From contig CANESI010000004.1 of NCBI GenBank assembly GCA_947441065.1, positions 1 to 64,000 of the forward strand: a DNA stretch of 64,000 nucleotides. Reading direction: 5' to 3'. Origin of the DNA: Caulobacteraceae bacterium (lineage in GTDB: Bacteria > Pseudomonadota > Alphaproteobacteria > Caulobacterales > Caulobacteraceae). The translations under genes were made by a program, and so were the position numbers. A model generated the notes under the pieces. The model worked only from the letters and a program-made list of their open reading frames with translations. It did no database searches and was not told the DNA's origin. This document shows positions 1 through 9,081 of this stretch, one piece after another. Position 1 is the stretch's first letter. Each line of letters begins with the position of its first letter.

Positions 1-485
1 CGCATAAAGGCCCGGCGCTTGACCAGATCGGGAAGGGCCGAGCGGATCTCGCCCTGCATCTGGCGAAGGAGCCCCGCGACCTGCCCAACCCCGGGGGGAA
101 TTCGCGCCTCAATATCAGAGCGAAGAAGGCTGGCCAGCAAGGGGGCAGAGCCGCCCGTGCCTATGGCCGCAACCACCTCTCCGCGATCGATCAAGGCGGG
201 CGTGGTAAAGTCACATTGGGTGGGTCGGTCGACTACATTGACCGGAACTCCGGCCTGCCGAGCGGCTGCCGCCGCCTTCAGACAAAAGGCCTCGTCGGGA
301 TGGGCCACAAAGACCAGAACAGCATGCTGATAGGTATCGGGATCGTAAGCCTGCGAACCCGCGACGATCTGCACCGTCGCAGGTGAATTTTCAAACAACC
401 TGGCCTTGGCAAGGGCCCCTTCGCCCTCGCCAGCTATGATCACCGTCTTGCCCCTAAGGGGGAAAAAGGCGGGAAAGGCATCCAT
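1..485 (-). CDS. Siroheme synthase N-terminal-type protein (precorrin-2 dehydrogenase / sirohydrochlorin ferrochelatase), partial
   Basis: The reading frame on the minus strand starts at ATG 485 and runs off the left window edge, so the C-terminus is missing. The visible part is a Rossmann-type domain of the CysG-N/Met8p family. It begins MDAFPAFFPLRGKTVIIAGEG, and further on has NVVDRPTQCDFTTPA and an AIGTGGSAPLLASLLR stretch that matches the NAD-dependent precorrin-2 dehydrogenase signature. Family members oxidise precorrin-2 to sirohydrochlorin and may insert iron, giving siroheme for sulfite or nitrite reductase. It is divergent from the Ior-type genes, with about 110 bp between the starts. 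Whether a methyltransferase domain follows cannot be seen. Confidence 0.82.
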   Translation of the reverse strand, partial: MDAFPAFFPLRGKTVIIAGEGEGALAKARLFENSPATVQIVAGSQAYDPDTYQHAVLVFVAHPDEAFCLKAAAAARQAGVPVNVVDRPTQCDFTTPALIDRGEVVAAIGTGGSAPLLASLLRSDIEARIPPGVGQVAGLLRQMQGEIRSALPDLVKRRAFM

Positions 486-596
486 ATCTACAAATCCAAT
501 TACAATTTCGGTCGCAGAACCACCTAAGCAGCGTTAAGATCAAATCTTGCGAAGCGCCTATAGTGGCCCTCCATAACATCAGGGAGACGAACGCGT
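486..596. promoter_or_regulatory. Divergent promoter region between siroheme-type gene and iorA-like gene
   Basis: This 111-bp gap separates two divergent start codons, so it must contain promoters for both directions. An AGGGAGA ribosome-binding site at 581-587 lies 9 nt before the ATG at 597. I could not identify a convincing -35/-10 pair or operator by eye. Confidence 0.45.
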
Positions 597-1052
597 ATGT
601 CTATCGCGCTCGAAATTAACGGCAAAACCCTTCAGGTCGAGGCCGAAGCGGATACCCCGCTCCTGTGGGTCCTTCGTGACGAACTAAAGATGACGGGCTC
701 CAAGTTTGGATGCGGCATCGCCCAATGCGGGGCCTGCACGGTCCATGCTGATGGCCAGCCGATCCGCTCGTGCTCGACCCCCATCGAAGCGCTAGCGGGC
801 GTCAAGATCACCACCATTGAAGGCCTTGGCGGCGAGCACGCCTTGCAGGCCGCGTGGGTCAAGCATGACGTGCCACAGTGCGGCTATTGTCAGTCCGGCC
901 AGATCATGGCCGCTGCGGCCCTGTTGGCCAAGACGCCTCGTCCCACCGACGCCGACATTGATGCGGCCATGACTGGCAATGTCTGTCGCTGCGGCGCCTA
1001 TCAACGTATTCGCGCGGCGATCAAAGACGCCGCCACGACCCTGTCGGCATAA
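597..1052 (+). CDS. iorA: (2Fe-2S)-binding subunit of a xanthine-dehydrogenase-family enzyme (IorA-like)
   Basis: This 151-residue protein is the iron-sulfur subunit of a molybdenum hydroxylase, passing electrons from the Mo site. It has the two cluster motifs of the family: a plant-ferredoxin type set (Cys39, Cys44, Cys47, Cys59) and a second set in the helical domain (Cys95, Cys98, Cys130, Cys132 in the [10 protein letters not shown] motif). Length and motif order match the small subunit of isoquinoline 1-oxidoreductase and other two-subunit enzymes that have no FAD subunit. It is followed after 11 bp by the large subunit, so the two form an operon. It has no export signal, so export would depend on the partner. 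The substrate cannot be read from sequence; the ior name is by resemblance. Confidence 0.9.
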   Translation: MSIALEINGKTLQVEAEADTPLLWVLRDELKMTGSKFGCGIAQCGACTVHADGQPIRSCSTPIEALAGVKITTIEGLGGEHALQAAWVKHDVPQCGYCQSGQIMAAAALLAKTPRPTDADIDAAMTGNVCRCGAYQRIRAAIKDAATTLSA

Positions 1053-1063
1053 GGCAGAGCCCC

Positions 1064-3241
1064 ATGAACATTCAATCCAAGCTTTCCGGCGACCGCGCCG
1101 CCCTCGCCCCTACCCGCCGCGACCTCGTGGTCGGTGCCGTCGTCACTGGCAGCGCCCTTCTGGTCGGCTGTTCCCCCTTGGACCTGTTGAATATCGGGGC
1201 CAAAAAGCTTGATTTTGGGGCCTTTGGTCCCTTCATCAAGATCGGTGCCGATGGTGCCGTAACCGTCATTTCCAAACATATTGAGTTTGGCCAAGGCACC
1301 CATGCCGGTCTTGCTGCCATCGTTGCCGAAGAGCTCGATGCCGACTGGAGCACCGTCAAGGTCGAGCAGTCTGCTGCCAACGTAAAGGTCTATGGCAACC
1401 TGCTGATGGGGGCCCAGGGCACCGGGGGTTCGACCGCCATTGCCAATAGCTGGATGCAGCTTCGCAAGGCAGGCGCAGGTGCCCGCGCCATGTTCGTCAA
1501 TGCCGCTGCTGCCAAGTGGGCGGTTCCAGCCTCTGAAATCAGCGTTAAGAGCGGCGTCGTGTCCCACTCATCGGGCAAGAGCGCGTCCTTCGCCGACCTG
1601 CTCGCTGATGCGGGCAAGATCACGCCGCCCGCTGAGCCCGTCTTGAAGGACCCAAAGAGCTTCACCCTGATCGGCACTCAAGCGGTTCGCCGCAAGGACA
1701 GCCAGGTCAAGAGCGACGGTACGGCGGTCTATACCCAAGACATCCATATGCCCGACATGCTGACCGCCATGGTTGCCCATGCGCCGCTGTTTGGGGCCAA
1801 GGTAAAGAGCTTTGACGATACCGAGGCCCTTAAGATCAAGGGCGTGGTCAAGGTCTTTAAGATCAGTTCAGGCGTCGCCGTGGTCGCCGAAAACACTTGG
1901 GCCGCCAAGAAGGGCCGCGACGCTCTTAAGGTGACCTGGGACGATGCGAAGGCGGAAAAGCGCAGTACGGCCGAGATCGTCGAGGAATATAAGAAGATCT
2001 CGGCAGCACGCGAAGGCTCCAAGCCATTTGACGTGCATGGTGATGTCGCCGCAGGCTTTGATGGCGACTTGATCAAGTTCGGGTTCGACTTCCCCTATCT
2101 GTCTCACGCGACGATGGAGCCGATGAACTGTGTCGCGCAGGTCGATGGTCAGAAGGTCAAGCTGACCTATGGCTGCCAAGGCCCGACCATGGACCAAACT
2201 GCCGTCGCCATGGCGCTCGGCGTTCTGCCCGGCGCCGTAGAGATCGAAACCCTGTTCGCTGGCGGATCCTTTGGTCGGCGGGCGAGCCCCTCGGCAGAAT
2301 ATGTCGTCGAATGTGCCCTGATCGCCAAGAAGATCGGCGGCTTCCGCCCCGTGAAACTGGTTTGGGACCGCGAAGACGACATGACGGGCGGACGTTACCG
2401 TCCGATGGTTCGCCATGACCTTGCCATTAAGGTCGGCGCGGATGGCTATCCTGCCGCTTGGCGCCATACCGTCGTCACCCAATCGGTGATGAAGGGTGTG
2501 CCGATGCCGGAAGGCAAGTTCGATGCCTCTGCCGTCGAAGGTGCGCTCGGGTCTCCTTACCTTAAGGCGACCCCCGTCGTTGACGGCCATGTGGCCCTTG
2601 CCGATTCTCCGGTGCCGGTCCTTTGGTGGCGTTCTGTGGGAGCGACCCACACTGCCTTTGTCATGGAACATGTCATCGACCAGTTGGCGGCCAAGGCCAA
2701 GATCGACCCCGTCGACTATCGCCGCGCCCTCTACAAAAAGGCTGGCGCTGACCGTCACTTGGCGGTGTTGGAACTGGCCGTGGCGAAGTCGGGCTGGGGC
2801 TCTGCCCTTCCCGCTGGCACCGCCCGCGGCATTGCCGTCCATGAAAGCTTTGGCTCGGTCGTGGCGGAGGTCGCAGAAGTGACCATGAAGGACGGCGAGC
2901 CTCGCGTTGGCCGCGTGGTCTGCGCCGTCGATTGCGGCATTGCGATCTCACCCAATCAGATCGCCGCGCAGATGGAAGGCGGCATCGTCTATGGCCTGTC
3001 CGCGGCCCTCTATGAGGCGATCACCTTCAAGGATGGCGCGGTCGAGCAACGAAACCTCGATGGCTACCGCGTGCTTCGCCACAATGAAGCGCCGACAGTT
3101 GAGACCCATATTGTGTCATCGGGCGCCAATCCGTCAGGGGTGGGCGAGCCAGGGACCCCGGCCATTGCGCCAGCCATTGCCAACGCCCTGCTGGCTCTAA
3201 CCGGCAAGGCCACGTCAAGTCTGCCCTTCGTTAAGGCCTAA
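1064..3241 (+). CDS. iorB: Molybdopterin-binding subunit of a xanthine-dehydrogenase-family enzyme (IorB-like) with Tat/lipoprotein signal
   Basis: This 725-residue protein is the catalytic Mo subunit of the pair, hydroxylating an N-heterocycle or oxidising an aldehyde. The N-terminus carries a twin-arginine motif (TRRDLVV, Arg18-Arg19), a hydrophobic stretch and a lipobox-like LVGC ending at Cys36, suggesting Tat export of a folded enzyme with lipid anchoring. Family features follow: two aldehyde-oxidase/xanthine-dehydrogenase Mo-binding domains, a FAGGSFGRR motif, and near the C-terminus a [17 protein letters not shown] segment with the Glu expected in the active-site loop. A single-chain enzyme without an FAD subunit usually passes electrons to a cytochrome. 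It ends 4 bp from the converging mocA-like gene. Substrate unknown; isoquinoline or aldehyde oxidation are both possible. Confidence 0.88.
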   Translation: MNIQSKLSGDRAALAPTRRDLVVGAVVTGSALLVGCSPLDLLNIGAKKLDFGAFGPFIKIGADGAVTVISKHIEFGQGTHAGLAAIVAEELDADWSTVKVEQSAANVKVYGNLLMGAQGTGGSTAIANSWMQLRKAGAGARAMFVNAAAAKWAVPASEISVKSGVVSHSSGKSASFADLLADAGKITPPAEPVLKDPKSFTLIGTQAVRRKDSQVKSDGTAVYTQDIHMPDMLTAMVAHAPLFGAKVKSFDDTEALKIKGVVKVFKISSGVAVVAENTWAAKKGRDALKVTWDDAKAEKRSTAEIVEEYKKISAAREGSKPFDVHGDVAAGFDGDLIKFGFDFPYLSHATMEPMNCVAQVDGQKVKLTYGCQGPTMDQTAVAMALGVLPGAVEIETLFAGGSFGRRASPSAEYVVECALIAKKIGGFRPVKLVWDREDDMTGGRYRPMVRHDLAIKVGADGYPAAWRHTVVTQSVMKGVPMPEGKFDASAVEGALGSPYLKATPVVDGHVALADSPVPVLWWRSVGATHTAFVMEHVIDQLAAKAKIDPVDYRRALYKKAGADRHLAVLELAVAKSGWGSALPAGTARGIAVHESFGSVVAEVAEVTMKDGEPRVGRVVCAVDCGIAISPNQIAAQMEGGIVYGLSAALYEAITFKDGAVEQRNLDGYRVLRHNEAPTVETHIVSSGANPSGVGEPGTPAIAPAIANALLALTGKATSSLPFVKA

Positions 3242-3245
3242 CCAT

Positions 3246-3827
3246 CTAGGCGTCCAAATCGTCCGGGCGATCGATGTCAAAGAGACATCCATCGTCCGGC
3301 GCGGGCACCAAGATCAAACGCTCACCAAGGTCTTTGAGCACGCCGCCGGCCCCTTGGTCGCCCTTCAGCGTCAAGAGTTTGGAAAAGAGGGCGGCTGACA
3401 AAAGGACCGGATGGCCCCGCTTCTTGTCAAATTGTGGGGCGATGGCCTGAACCTGACCGGCGAGAGCCTGAGCCATGGTCTCCATCAACATGATCGGCAC
3501 GCGGGGCATGTCGCCCAAAAAGATATAGGCCCCGGCGCTGTTGGGATCGATGGCCCCTAGCCCTGCCGCCAACGACGCCCCCATGCCCTGCAGATGGTCT
3601 TCGCAATGGACCGTCTCCAGGCGCGGATCGGGCGGCAATAGGGGCAAGATCAGGGGATCACCGCCCCAAACCAAAATCACCTCAGTCACGGGCGCGGCCA
3701 AGGCGGCCTCTAGGGCCCAAAGGATCAAAGGCCTTCCGTTCCAAAGGGCCCGCAGCTTGCCGCCGCCGAACCTGCGCGATTGGCCCGCCGCAAGAATAAG
3801 GGCGCTCAAGGGTTTAGCGGCACTCAC
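3246..3827 (-). CDS. mocA: MocA-like molybdenum cofactor nucleotidyltransferase
   Basis: A 193-residue NTP-transferase-fold protein. The motif LILAAGQSRRFGGGK near the N-terminus is the nucleotide-binding signature of MocA/MobA-type enzymes; a GDMPRVP motif is the usual metal-binding aspartate region. MocA adds CMP to molybdopterin-Mo to make the cytosine dinucleotide form used by many bacterial xanthine-dehydrogenase-family enzymes, which fits the neighbouring Ior-type subunits. An open frame extends upstream to 3899, but I chose the GTG at 3827 because homologues begin just before LILAAG and the upstream residues look non-homologous. Which nucleotide is used (CTP or GTP) cannot be settled by eye. 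Confidence 0.82.
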   Translation of the reverse strand: MSAAKPLSALILAAGQSRRFGGGKLRALWNGRPLILWALEAALAAPVTEVILVWGGDPLILPLLPPDPRLETVHCEDHLQGMGASLAAGLGAIDPNSAGAYIFLGDMPRVPIMLMETMAQALAGQVQAIAPQFDKKRGHPVLLSAALFSKLLTLKGDQGAGGVLKDLGERLILVPAPDDGCLFDIDRPDDLDA

Positions 3828-3922
3828 GCAATCGATCCTCAATATCAAAACAGGCCCAATTCTTCGCTTGAGACTGCGTAAGACTTGGGACAAGAGCAAA
3901 GACAGCCTATGTTGAGCCTATC

Positions 3923-4963
3923 ATGACCCCCTTTGATGTCGCGCACCACTCTAAGCCCGCCAAAACTGGTCCAACCCTGTTCGACGGGTTTGGCCGGACG
4001 GTGCGCTATTTGCGCGTTTCCGTGACAGATCGCTGCGATCTTCGCTGTGTCTATTGCATGGCTGAGCACATGGTTTTCTTGCCCAAGGCCGAGGTCCTAA
4101 CCCTTGAGGAACTGGATCAGATCGCATCGACCTTCGTTGGGCTTGGGGTCAAAAAGCTTCGACTGACGGGTGGCGAGCCCCTCGTGCGCAAGGGCTTTAT
4201 CGGTCTGGTTGAGAACCTGTCTCGGCATCTCAAAAGCGGCGCGCTGGAAGAGTTGACCCTCACCACCAACGGCACACGCTTGGCTCAGTTTGCGAATGAT
4301 CTGGTCCGGTTTGGTGTGAAGCGGATCAATGTGTCCTTAGACACCCTCGACCCTGCCCTCTTTAAAAGTCTGACGCGGGGCGGGGATCTGGCTCAGGTCA
4401 TGGCCGGCCTCGATGCGGCCGATGCAGCAGGCCTCGCCGTGAAGATCAATGTTGTGGCCTTAAAGGACACCAACGAAGACGAAATTCCAAACATGATCTC
4501 TTGGGCCCATGGCCGGGGCTATGACCTAACCCTTATTGAGACCATGCCTCTGGGCGAAACGGGTGAGGACCGGACCTCGCAGTTCCTGTCGCTGGCCAAG
4601 GTTCGTGACACCCTGTCCTCCTTTTGGACCCTGACCGATATTCCTCTGCAGACCGGCGGACCGGCCCGCTATGTTCGGATCGAAGAGACCGGCGGGCGAT
4701 TGGGCCTTATCACCCCCATGTCCCATACCTTTTGCGAAGCCTGTAACCGGGTTCGCCTGACCTGCACCGGTGTTCTGCACACCTGTCTTGGCCATGAGGA
4801 CGAGATGGACCTTCGCGCGGTGCTGCGCGGACCCAATGGCCTTTCCGGCTTAGAAAAGGCGATTAGGCTCGCGATCGCAGGCAAACCAGAGGGCCATGAC
4901 TTCCAGATTAGCGAGGGCTCTTCTCCCACCTTGGCGCGCCACATGTCTCGGACCGGGGGCTAG
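3923..4963 (+). CDS. moaA: GTP 3',8-cyclase MoaA
   Basis: Radical-SAM enzyme for the first step of molybdopterin synthesis, GTP to 3',8-cyclo-GTP. The 346-residue protein has the radical-SAM cysteines Cys38, Cys42 and Cys45 (RCDLRCVYC), the second-cluster cysteines Cys271, Cys274 and Cys288 (C-X2-C-X13-C) and the C-terminal Gly-Gly essential in the family. It opens a tightly packed operon: moaD begins at the base after its stop, and moaE, moaB, moaC and moeA follow with overlaps. All diagnostic residues are present. Confidence 0.96.
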   Translation: MTPFDVAHHSKPAKTGPTLFDGFGRTVRYLRVSVTDRCDLRCVYCMAEHMVFLPKAEVLTLEELDQIASTFVGLGVKKLRLTGGEPLVRKGFIGLVENLSRHLKSGALEELTLTTNGTRLAQFANDLVRFGVKRINVSLDTLDPALFKSLTRGGDLAQVMAGLDAADAAGLAVKINVVALKDTNEDEIPNMISWAHGRGYDLTLIETMPLGETGEDRTSQFLSLAKVRDTLSSFWTLTDIPLQTGGPARYVRIEETGGRLGLITPMSHTFCEACNRVRLTCTGVLHTCLGHEDEMDLRAVLRGPNGLSGLEKAIRLAIAGKPEGHDFQISEGSSPTLARHMSRTGG

Positions 4964-5209
4964 GTGTTGGCCCGCGTCCTTCTATTTGGTGCGCTGAGAG
5001 ACCTCGCCGGATGGCGAGAGCAGATTTTTGAGGGCGTCAGCGACCTTGATGGCCTGCGGTCTCACATCGCCCGTCTTTATCCAGATCTTGCTGAAGCCAT
5101 CAGCGGCCCTGGCGTTCAGGTCGCCGTCGATAAGGCGCTGGTTCGTGGCAATGTCAGACTATCGGCCCAAACTGAGGTCGCGTTCTTGCCCCCGATGAGC
5201 GGCGGATAA
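4964..5209 (+). CDS. moaD: Molybdopterin synthase small subunit MoaD
   Basis: An 81-residue ubiquitin-fold sulfur carrier ending in PPMSGG; the terminal Gly-Gly is thiocarboxylated and donates sulfur to precursor Z in the MoaD-MoaE complex. The start is GTG directly abutting the moaA stop, and its TAA overlaps the moaE ATG (TAATG), so translation is probably coupled. No moeB-type adenylyltransferase is in the window, so activation must come from elsewhere. Confidence 0.93.
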   Translation: MLARVLLFGALRDLAGWREQIFEGVSDLDGLRSHIARLYPDLAEAISGPGVQVAVDKALVRGNVRLSAQTEVAFLPPMSGG

Positions 5210-5670
5210 TGTCGGTCACGGTCCAGACTGAAATCTTTGACGCCGGGGCGGCGTTAAGCGCCTTTACGCACGCTCTGCCCGATGCGGGCGGGGTGGTTAG
5301 CTTCACCGGTATTGCGCGCATAGATGGCGGCAAGACCCAGATGCTCGAGCTCGAAGCCTATCTCGGCTTTACCGAGCCTTGGATTGAAGCCCTCGTCGAA
5401 GAGGCCCGGGCCCGCTTTGGCCTCAGCGGTGTCAGGGTCATTCACCGCGTCGGTTCGATCCTGCCCGGTGAGGCCATCGTCTTTGTGGCGACCGCCGCTG
5501 CCCATCGTCGTCAAGCTTTCGAGGGCGCTGATTTTTTGATGGACCATTTGAAAAGCCGTGCGCCCTTTTGGAAAAAAGAGCACGGACCAGACGGTGCCCG
5601 CTGGATCGAGCCGCGCCAAGCTGACTATCAAGACCTAACGCGTTGGACCCGTGACCAAACACCTAAGTAA
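5209..5670 (+). CDS. moaE: Molybdopterin synthase catalytic subunit MoaE
   Basis: A 153-residue subunit that converts precursor Z (cPMP) to molybdopterin using MoaD thiocarboxylate. The conserved stretches are present: GVVSFTGIAR near the N-terminus, VIHRVGSILPGE in the middle and PFWKKE with the catalytic lysine region near the C-terminus. It overlaps moaD by one base, and the stop lies 13 nt before the likely moaB start. Confidence 0.95.
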   Translation: MSVTVQTEIFDAGAALSAFTHALPDAGGVVSFTGIARIDGGKTQMLELEAYLGFTEPWIEALVEEARARFGLSGVRVIHRVGSILPGEAIVFVATAAAHRRQAFEGADFLMDHLKSRAPFWKKEHGPDGARWIEPRQADYQDLTRWTRDQTPK

Positions 5671-5683
5671 GGATGTTATAGCT

Positions 5684-6238
5684 ATGACCACCCTCCCCGC
5701 TGGCTTTGGTGGCCGCATTGATGAGACCTTGACCAAGGTTCCCGTGCGCGTGGCCGTGCTCACCGTCTCTGATACCCGCGACGAGGAAAGCGATAGCTCG
5801 GGCGATCTGTTGGCGATCCGCGTGACGGATGCGGGTCACGTGCTGGCGGGCCGCGCCCTGGTGCCTGATGATCGAAGCGCCATCCGCGCCAAGGTTTTGG
5901 CTTGGGTCGCCTCTGGCGAGGTCGATGCGATTGTCTCGACCGGCGGCACCGGCCTGACAGGCCGCGACGTGACGCCTGAAGCGATCGAGCCGCTGTTTGA
6001 CAAGCGGATCGAAGGGTTTTCGGTCGTCTTTCACATGGTCAGCACCCAGACCGTTGGCCTCTCGACCTTGCAAAGCCGGGCCTTGGCGGGGATCGTCGGC
6101 GGCGTCTTTGTCTTTTGCCTTCCGGGCTCTAATGGCGCGGTCAAGGACGGATGGGACAAGGTTATCGCCGCGCAACTCGATAGCCGTCACAAGCCCTGTA
6201 ATCTGGTCGAACTGATGCCGCGATTGAATGAGCGCTGA
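5684..6238 (+). CDS. moaB: MoaB/Mog-type molybdopterin adenylyltransferase
   Basis: This protein of about 184 residues has the MoCF-biosynthesis fold ([11 protein letters not shown] near the start, [16 protein letters not shown] in the middle, [15 protein letters not shown] near the end). The TGGTG and PGS motifs bind molybdopterin in MoaB, MogA and MoeA. Family members adenylylate molybdopterin before MoeA inserts molybdate; the SDTRDEESD segment is typical of MoaB. The frame is open from 5651 inside moaE, but the ATG at 5684, preceded by TAAGGA at 5668-5673, is the better start. Confidence 0.92.
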   Translation: MTTLPAGFGGRIDETLTKVPVRVAVLTVSDTRDEESDSSGDLLAIRVTDAGHVLAGRALVPDDRSAIRAKVLAWVASGEVDAIVSTGGTGLTGRDVTPEAIEPLFDKRIEGFSVVFHMVSTQTVGLSTLQSRALAGIVGGVFVFCLPGSNGAVKDGWDKVIAAQLDSRHKPCNLVELMPRLNER

Positions 6239-6746
6239 TCCGATGGCTGACACGCCCGCCCATTCCCTCACCCACATAGATGCCAACGGCCGCGCGCGAA
6301 TGGTTGATGTTTCGCACAAGGCCCAAACCCTGCGCGAGGCCGTGGCTGAGGGGCGCATTCGCATGGCCCCTCAAACCTTGGCACTGGCATTGGCTGGCGG
6401 AGGCCGCAAGGGCGAGGTGATGGCGACCGCAGAGCTGGCTGGCGTAATGGCGGCAAAGCGGACCGCCGATCTGATCCCCCTCTGTCACCCCTTGGCCCTG
6501 TCAAAGGTCGTCGTCGAGGTGAACGAGGTTCCTGGCATTGGATTGGGGGTTGTGGCCCGCGTGCGGACCACGGGGCCAACGGGGGTGGAGATGGAGGCGC
6601 TGACCGCCGTTTCGGTCGCCTGCCTGACGCTCTATGACATGCTGAAGGCTGCCGATAAGGCCATGACCATCGAAGAGGTCCGGCTCATCAGCAAGACCGG
6701 CGGTGCCTCTGGAGATTTCCAGCGGGCACCGGGCGAGGCCTTTTGA
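6228..6746 (+). CDS. moaC: Cyclic pyranopterin monophosphate synthase MoaC
   Basis: Rearranges 3',8-cyclo-GTP (the MoaA product) to cyclic pyranopterin monophosphate. The 172-residue protein contains the MVDVS start motif, [10 protein letters not shown] with the active-site histidine region and [17 protein letters not shown]. It starts at ATG 6228 inside the end of moaB; a second ATG at 6243 is also possible. Its stop overlaps the moeA start as ATGA. Confidence 0.95.
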   Translation: MSADPMADTPAHSLTHIDANGRARMVDVSHKAQTLREAVAEGRIRMAPQTLALALAGGGRKGEVMATAELAGVMAAKRTADLIPLCHPLALSKVVVEVNEVPGIGLGVVARVRTTGPTGVEMEALTAVSVACLTLYDMLKAADKAMTIEEVRLISKTGGASGDFQRAPGEAF

Positions 6747-7948
6747 TGAAAAATCTTACGGCTCAAGAGGCGCGCCAACGGATCTTGGCCAAGGCCCGCC
6801 TCATGGGTCCTGAAACCGTCAGCCCCGATCAGGCCTATGGGCGCGTTTTGGCAGAACCGGTTGTGGCGCAGCGTGACCAACCGCCCTTTCGGGCCTCCGC
6901 TATGGACGGCTATGCGCTTTGGGCCGCTGAAGCCCTTGATCACCCGGCCCAACTTCAAGTGATTGGAGAGAGCGCGGCAGGGATGGCCTTTCCGGGCGCG
7001 GTCTTGCCGGGTCAGGCCGTGCGCATCTTTACCGGCGCGCCTGTTCCGGTCGATTGCGACCATGTCGTTATTCAAGAAAATGTGCAGCGTAATGGGGATC
7101 TGGCACTTCTTGGTCCCTTGAGTGGACAGGGTGCAAACATCCGTCCCCAAGGCAGCGACTTTAAAGCGGGCGCGATCCTTCTGGAGGCAGGCGTTAGGCT
7201 TGATGCTTGGCGGCTGTCCTTGGCGGCATCGGCAGGCGCTTCATCTTTGCGGGTTATTCAAAGGCCCCGCGTGGCAGTTTTGTCCACCGGCGACGAGTTG
7301 GTAGAGCCCGGCCAGACCCCTAGTCTCGACCAGATCTATAATTCGGGTAGTCCAGCGGTCTGCGCCCTCTTGGACAGTTGGGGCGCGCAAGCCATTCGCC
7401 TCCATTCAGCCGTCGACGATGCTGAGGCGATTGCAGCGTCGGTTCGTGATCTTGATGTCGATGTGATCGTCACCCTCGGCGGCGCTTCGGTGGGCGATCA
7501 TGATCTGGTCAAGCCCGCCATGGCAAAGCTTGGATTGGAACTTTCGGTCGAGACCATAGCCCTGCGCCCCGGAAAGCCGACCTGGTTTGGAACACTGGCG
7601 GACGGCCGGCTTGTTTTAGGACTTCCGGGCAATCCTGCTTCTGCCCTGGTGTGCGCCGAGCTTTTCCTAAGACCCTTGGTCAATGCCATGCTGGGGCTGG
7701 ACCCCGGGCCCGCCATGGAACAGGCTCGGCTTGCCACGTCCCTGCCCTCAAATGGTCCCCGTGAGCATTGGATGAGAGCGAAACTTGAAAATCGGCAAGG
7801 TGTGACGGTGGCCACCCCCTTCCGTGATCAGGATTCGTCACTGATCAGTGTCTTTGCACAGGCCGACGCCTTGATCTGCCAACCGGCCCAAAGCGGCGGA
7901 CTTGAAGTGGGTTCATTGGTGGAAGTCTTACGACTAAATCGCCTTTGA
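6746..7948 (+). CDS. moeA: Molybdopterin molybdotransferase MoeA
   Basis: Inserts molybdate into adenylylated molybdopterin to form Moco. The 400-residue protein shows the family stretches: FRASAMDGYAL near residue 50, GAPVPVDCDHVVIQE, the AVLSTGDELVEPG and TLGGASVGDHDLV motifs of the MoCF domain, and ALRPGKPTWFG with LGLPGNPASALV. Translation probably starts at ATG 6746 (ATGA overlap with moaC), not the TTG one codon upstream. Its 3' end overlaps the converging xdhC-like gene by 15 bp. Confidence 0.95.
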   Translation: MKNLTAQEARQRILAKARLMGPETVSPDQAYGRVLAEPVVAQRDQPPFRASAMDGYALWAAEALDHPAQLQVIGESAAGMAFPGAVLPGQAVRIFTGAPVPVDCDHVVIQENVQRNGDLALLGPLSGQGANIRPQGSDFKAGAILLEAGVRLDAWRLSLAASAGASSLRVIQRPRVAVLSTGDELVEPGQTPSLDQIYNSGSPAVCALLDSWGAQAIRLHSAVDDAEAIAASVRDLDVDVIVTLGGASVGDHDLVKPAMAKLGLELSVETIALRPGKPTWFGTLADGRLVLGLPGNPASALVCAELFLRPLVNAMLGLDPGPAMEQARLATSLPSNGPREHWMRAKLENRQGVTVATPFRDQDSSLISVFAQADALICQPAQSGGLEVGSLVEVLRLNRL

Positions 7949-9022
7949 GGCCTTCGGCATTCTATTCTGGCGCGTCTGGATCATTTCGCCCAGCACGCTG
8001 ATGGCCACCTCCCAGGGGGCTTTGCCCCCAAGGTCCATGCCAATCGGGGCATGAAGCCGCGCGATCGCGTCGTTCGTAACTCCGGCGGCCTTCAGCGCGG
8101 CGAAACGTTCGGGTAATCGCCGCCGCGCGCCCAAGAGGCCGACATAGGCGGCCGACGACATTAGGGCAGCGATTAGGGCGGGCAGATCTGTCTCTGCGTC
8201 GTGACTTGCGATCGCGACATAGGTCCACGGATCCAACCCAACCTCGTTCAGCGCACTTTGGGGGTCTTGCCGCAAATAGCCCAAGCCAAAAACCGGCGGA
8301 GGAGAAGCTGGCCCCTTTGGACGGTTTAGCCAGGTTTGAAAACCTGCCGTTACGCCAAGACTAGCAATGGCCAAAGCCGTCGGGTCCGAACCAACCACGA
8401 TCAGCCTTGGAGTCGGGTCAAAAGACCGGCCCAAAGAGAAGGGCTTCGAGGTCCAGTGGCACTCGCGCGATGCCGGTCCAAAATCAAAGCGGCGCTTGGT
8501 TCCATCACTGATCCAAACACCTGACTGACGGGTTAGAAAGGCCTGCTCGAGATCATGGGCCGCACCATCGCCAGGCTCAATCCGTTCCAGAAGAATCTCA
8601 ATCTCAGCGCCGCACAGCAGGCGGATATCGGGCCATGGGCTCGACGGCCCATAGACCAGCCTCATTGGCACACCTGAGACCATAACAGCCATGGCGTGAC
8701 GGGTGACATCAGCCTCGACGCAGCCGCCTGACATGAAGCCATGAACCTCTAATGGACCCTTTGACGGCAGGGTGAACACCATCTGGGTGCCCTCAGGACG
8801 CGGGCCGCCGCCCTCAACACGAAAGAGCGTTGCGAGCACAACGGCCTGCCCCTTACCCAAGGCGGCAAACAATGGCCCGCGCATATCCTCTAGCAGCCCA
8901 TAGTCGGGCCATTCAGGCAGTGTCGGATCTGGCTGCGGACCAGACATCTGGGTCATGACAAACGCGCTTTCAACGATAGGACAAATCCTGTCCCAAGAAA
9001 CTGCACCACGATACAGCTTCAT
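7934..9022 (-). CDS. XdhC/CoxI-family Mo-enzyme maturation factor
   Basis: A protein of up to 362 residues with an N-terminal XdhC/CoxI domain (VVLATLFRVEGGGPRPEGTQM, then MSGGCVEADV) and a C-terminal Rossmann-like domain (LIVVGSDPTALAIASLGVTAGF; VGLLGARRR). XdhC proteins bind Moco, help its sulfuration and deliver it to xanthine-dehydrogenase-family enzymes, so the natural client is the Ior-type pair at 597-3241. The start is uncertain: ATG 9022 and ATG 8956 (MTQMSGP) are both weakly supported. It is convergent with moeA and divergent from the aldo/keto reductase-like gene. Confidence 0.87.
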   Translation of the reverse strand: MKLYRGAVSWDRICPIVESAFVMTQMSGPQPDPTLPEWPDYGLLEDMRGPLFAALGKGQAVVLATLFRVEGGGPRPEGTQMVFTLPSKGPLEVHGFMSGGCVEADVTRHAMAVMVSGVPMRLVYGPSSPWPDIRLLCGAEIEILLERIEPGDGAAHDLEQAFLTRQSGVWISDGTKRRFDFGPASRECHWTSKPFSLGRSFDPTPRLIVVGSDPTALAIASLGVTAGFQTWLNRPKGPASPPPVFGLGYLRQDPQSALNEVGLDPWTYVAIASHDAETDLPALIAALMSSAAYVGLLGARRRLPERFAALKAAGVTNDAIARLHAPIGMDLGGKAPWEVAISVLGEMIQTRQNRMPKASKAI

Positions 9023-9081
9023 TAAGCAATCTGGGACTAGTCTGTCTTGATCAATGTCGACAAAGCGACAAACGAGGCCAG

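Noticed and set aside
1868-2842. A 324-codon open frame on the minus strand inside the Mo-subunit gene
   Set aside because: It lies antisense to a well-supported conserved protein, and its product (Arg/His/Gly-rich) resembles no family. It is a GC-rich shadow frame.
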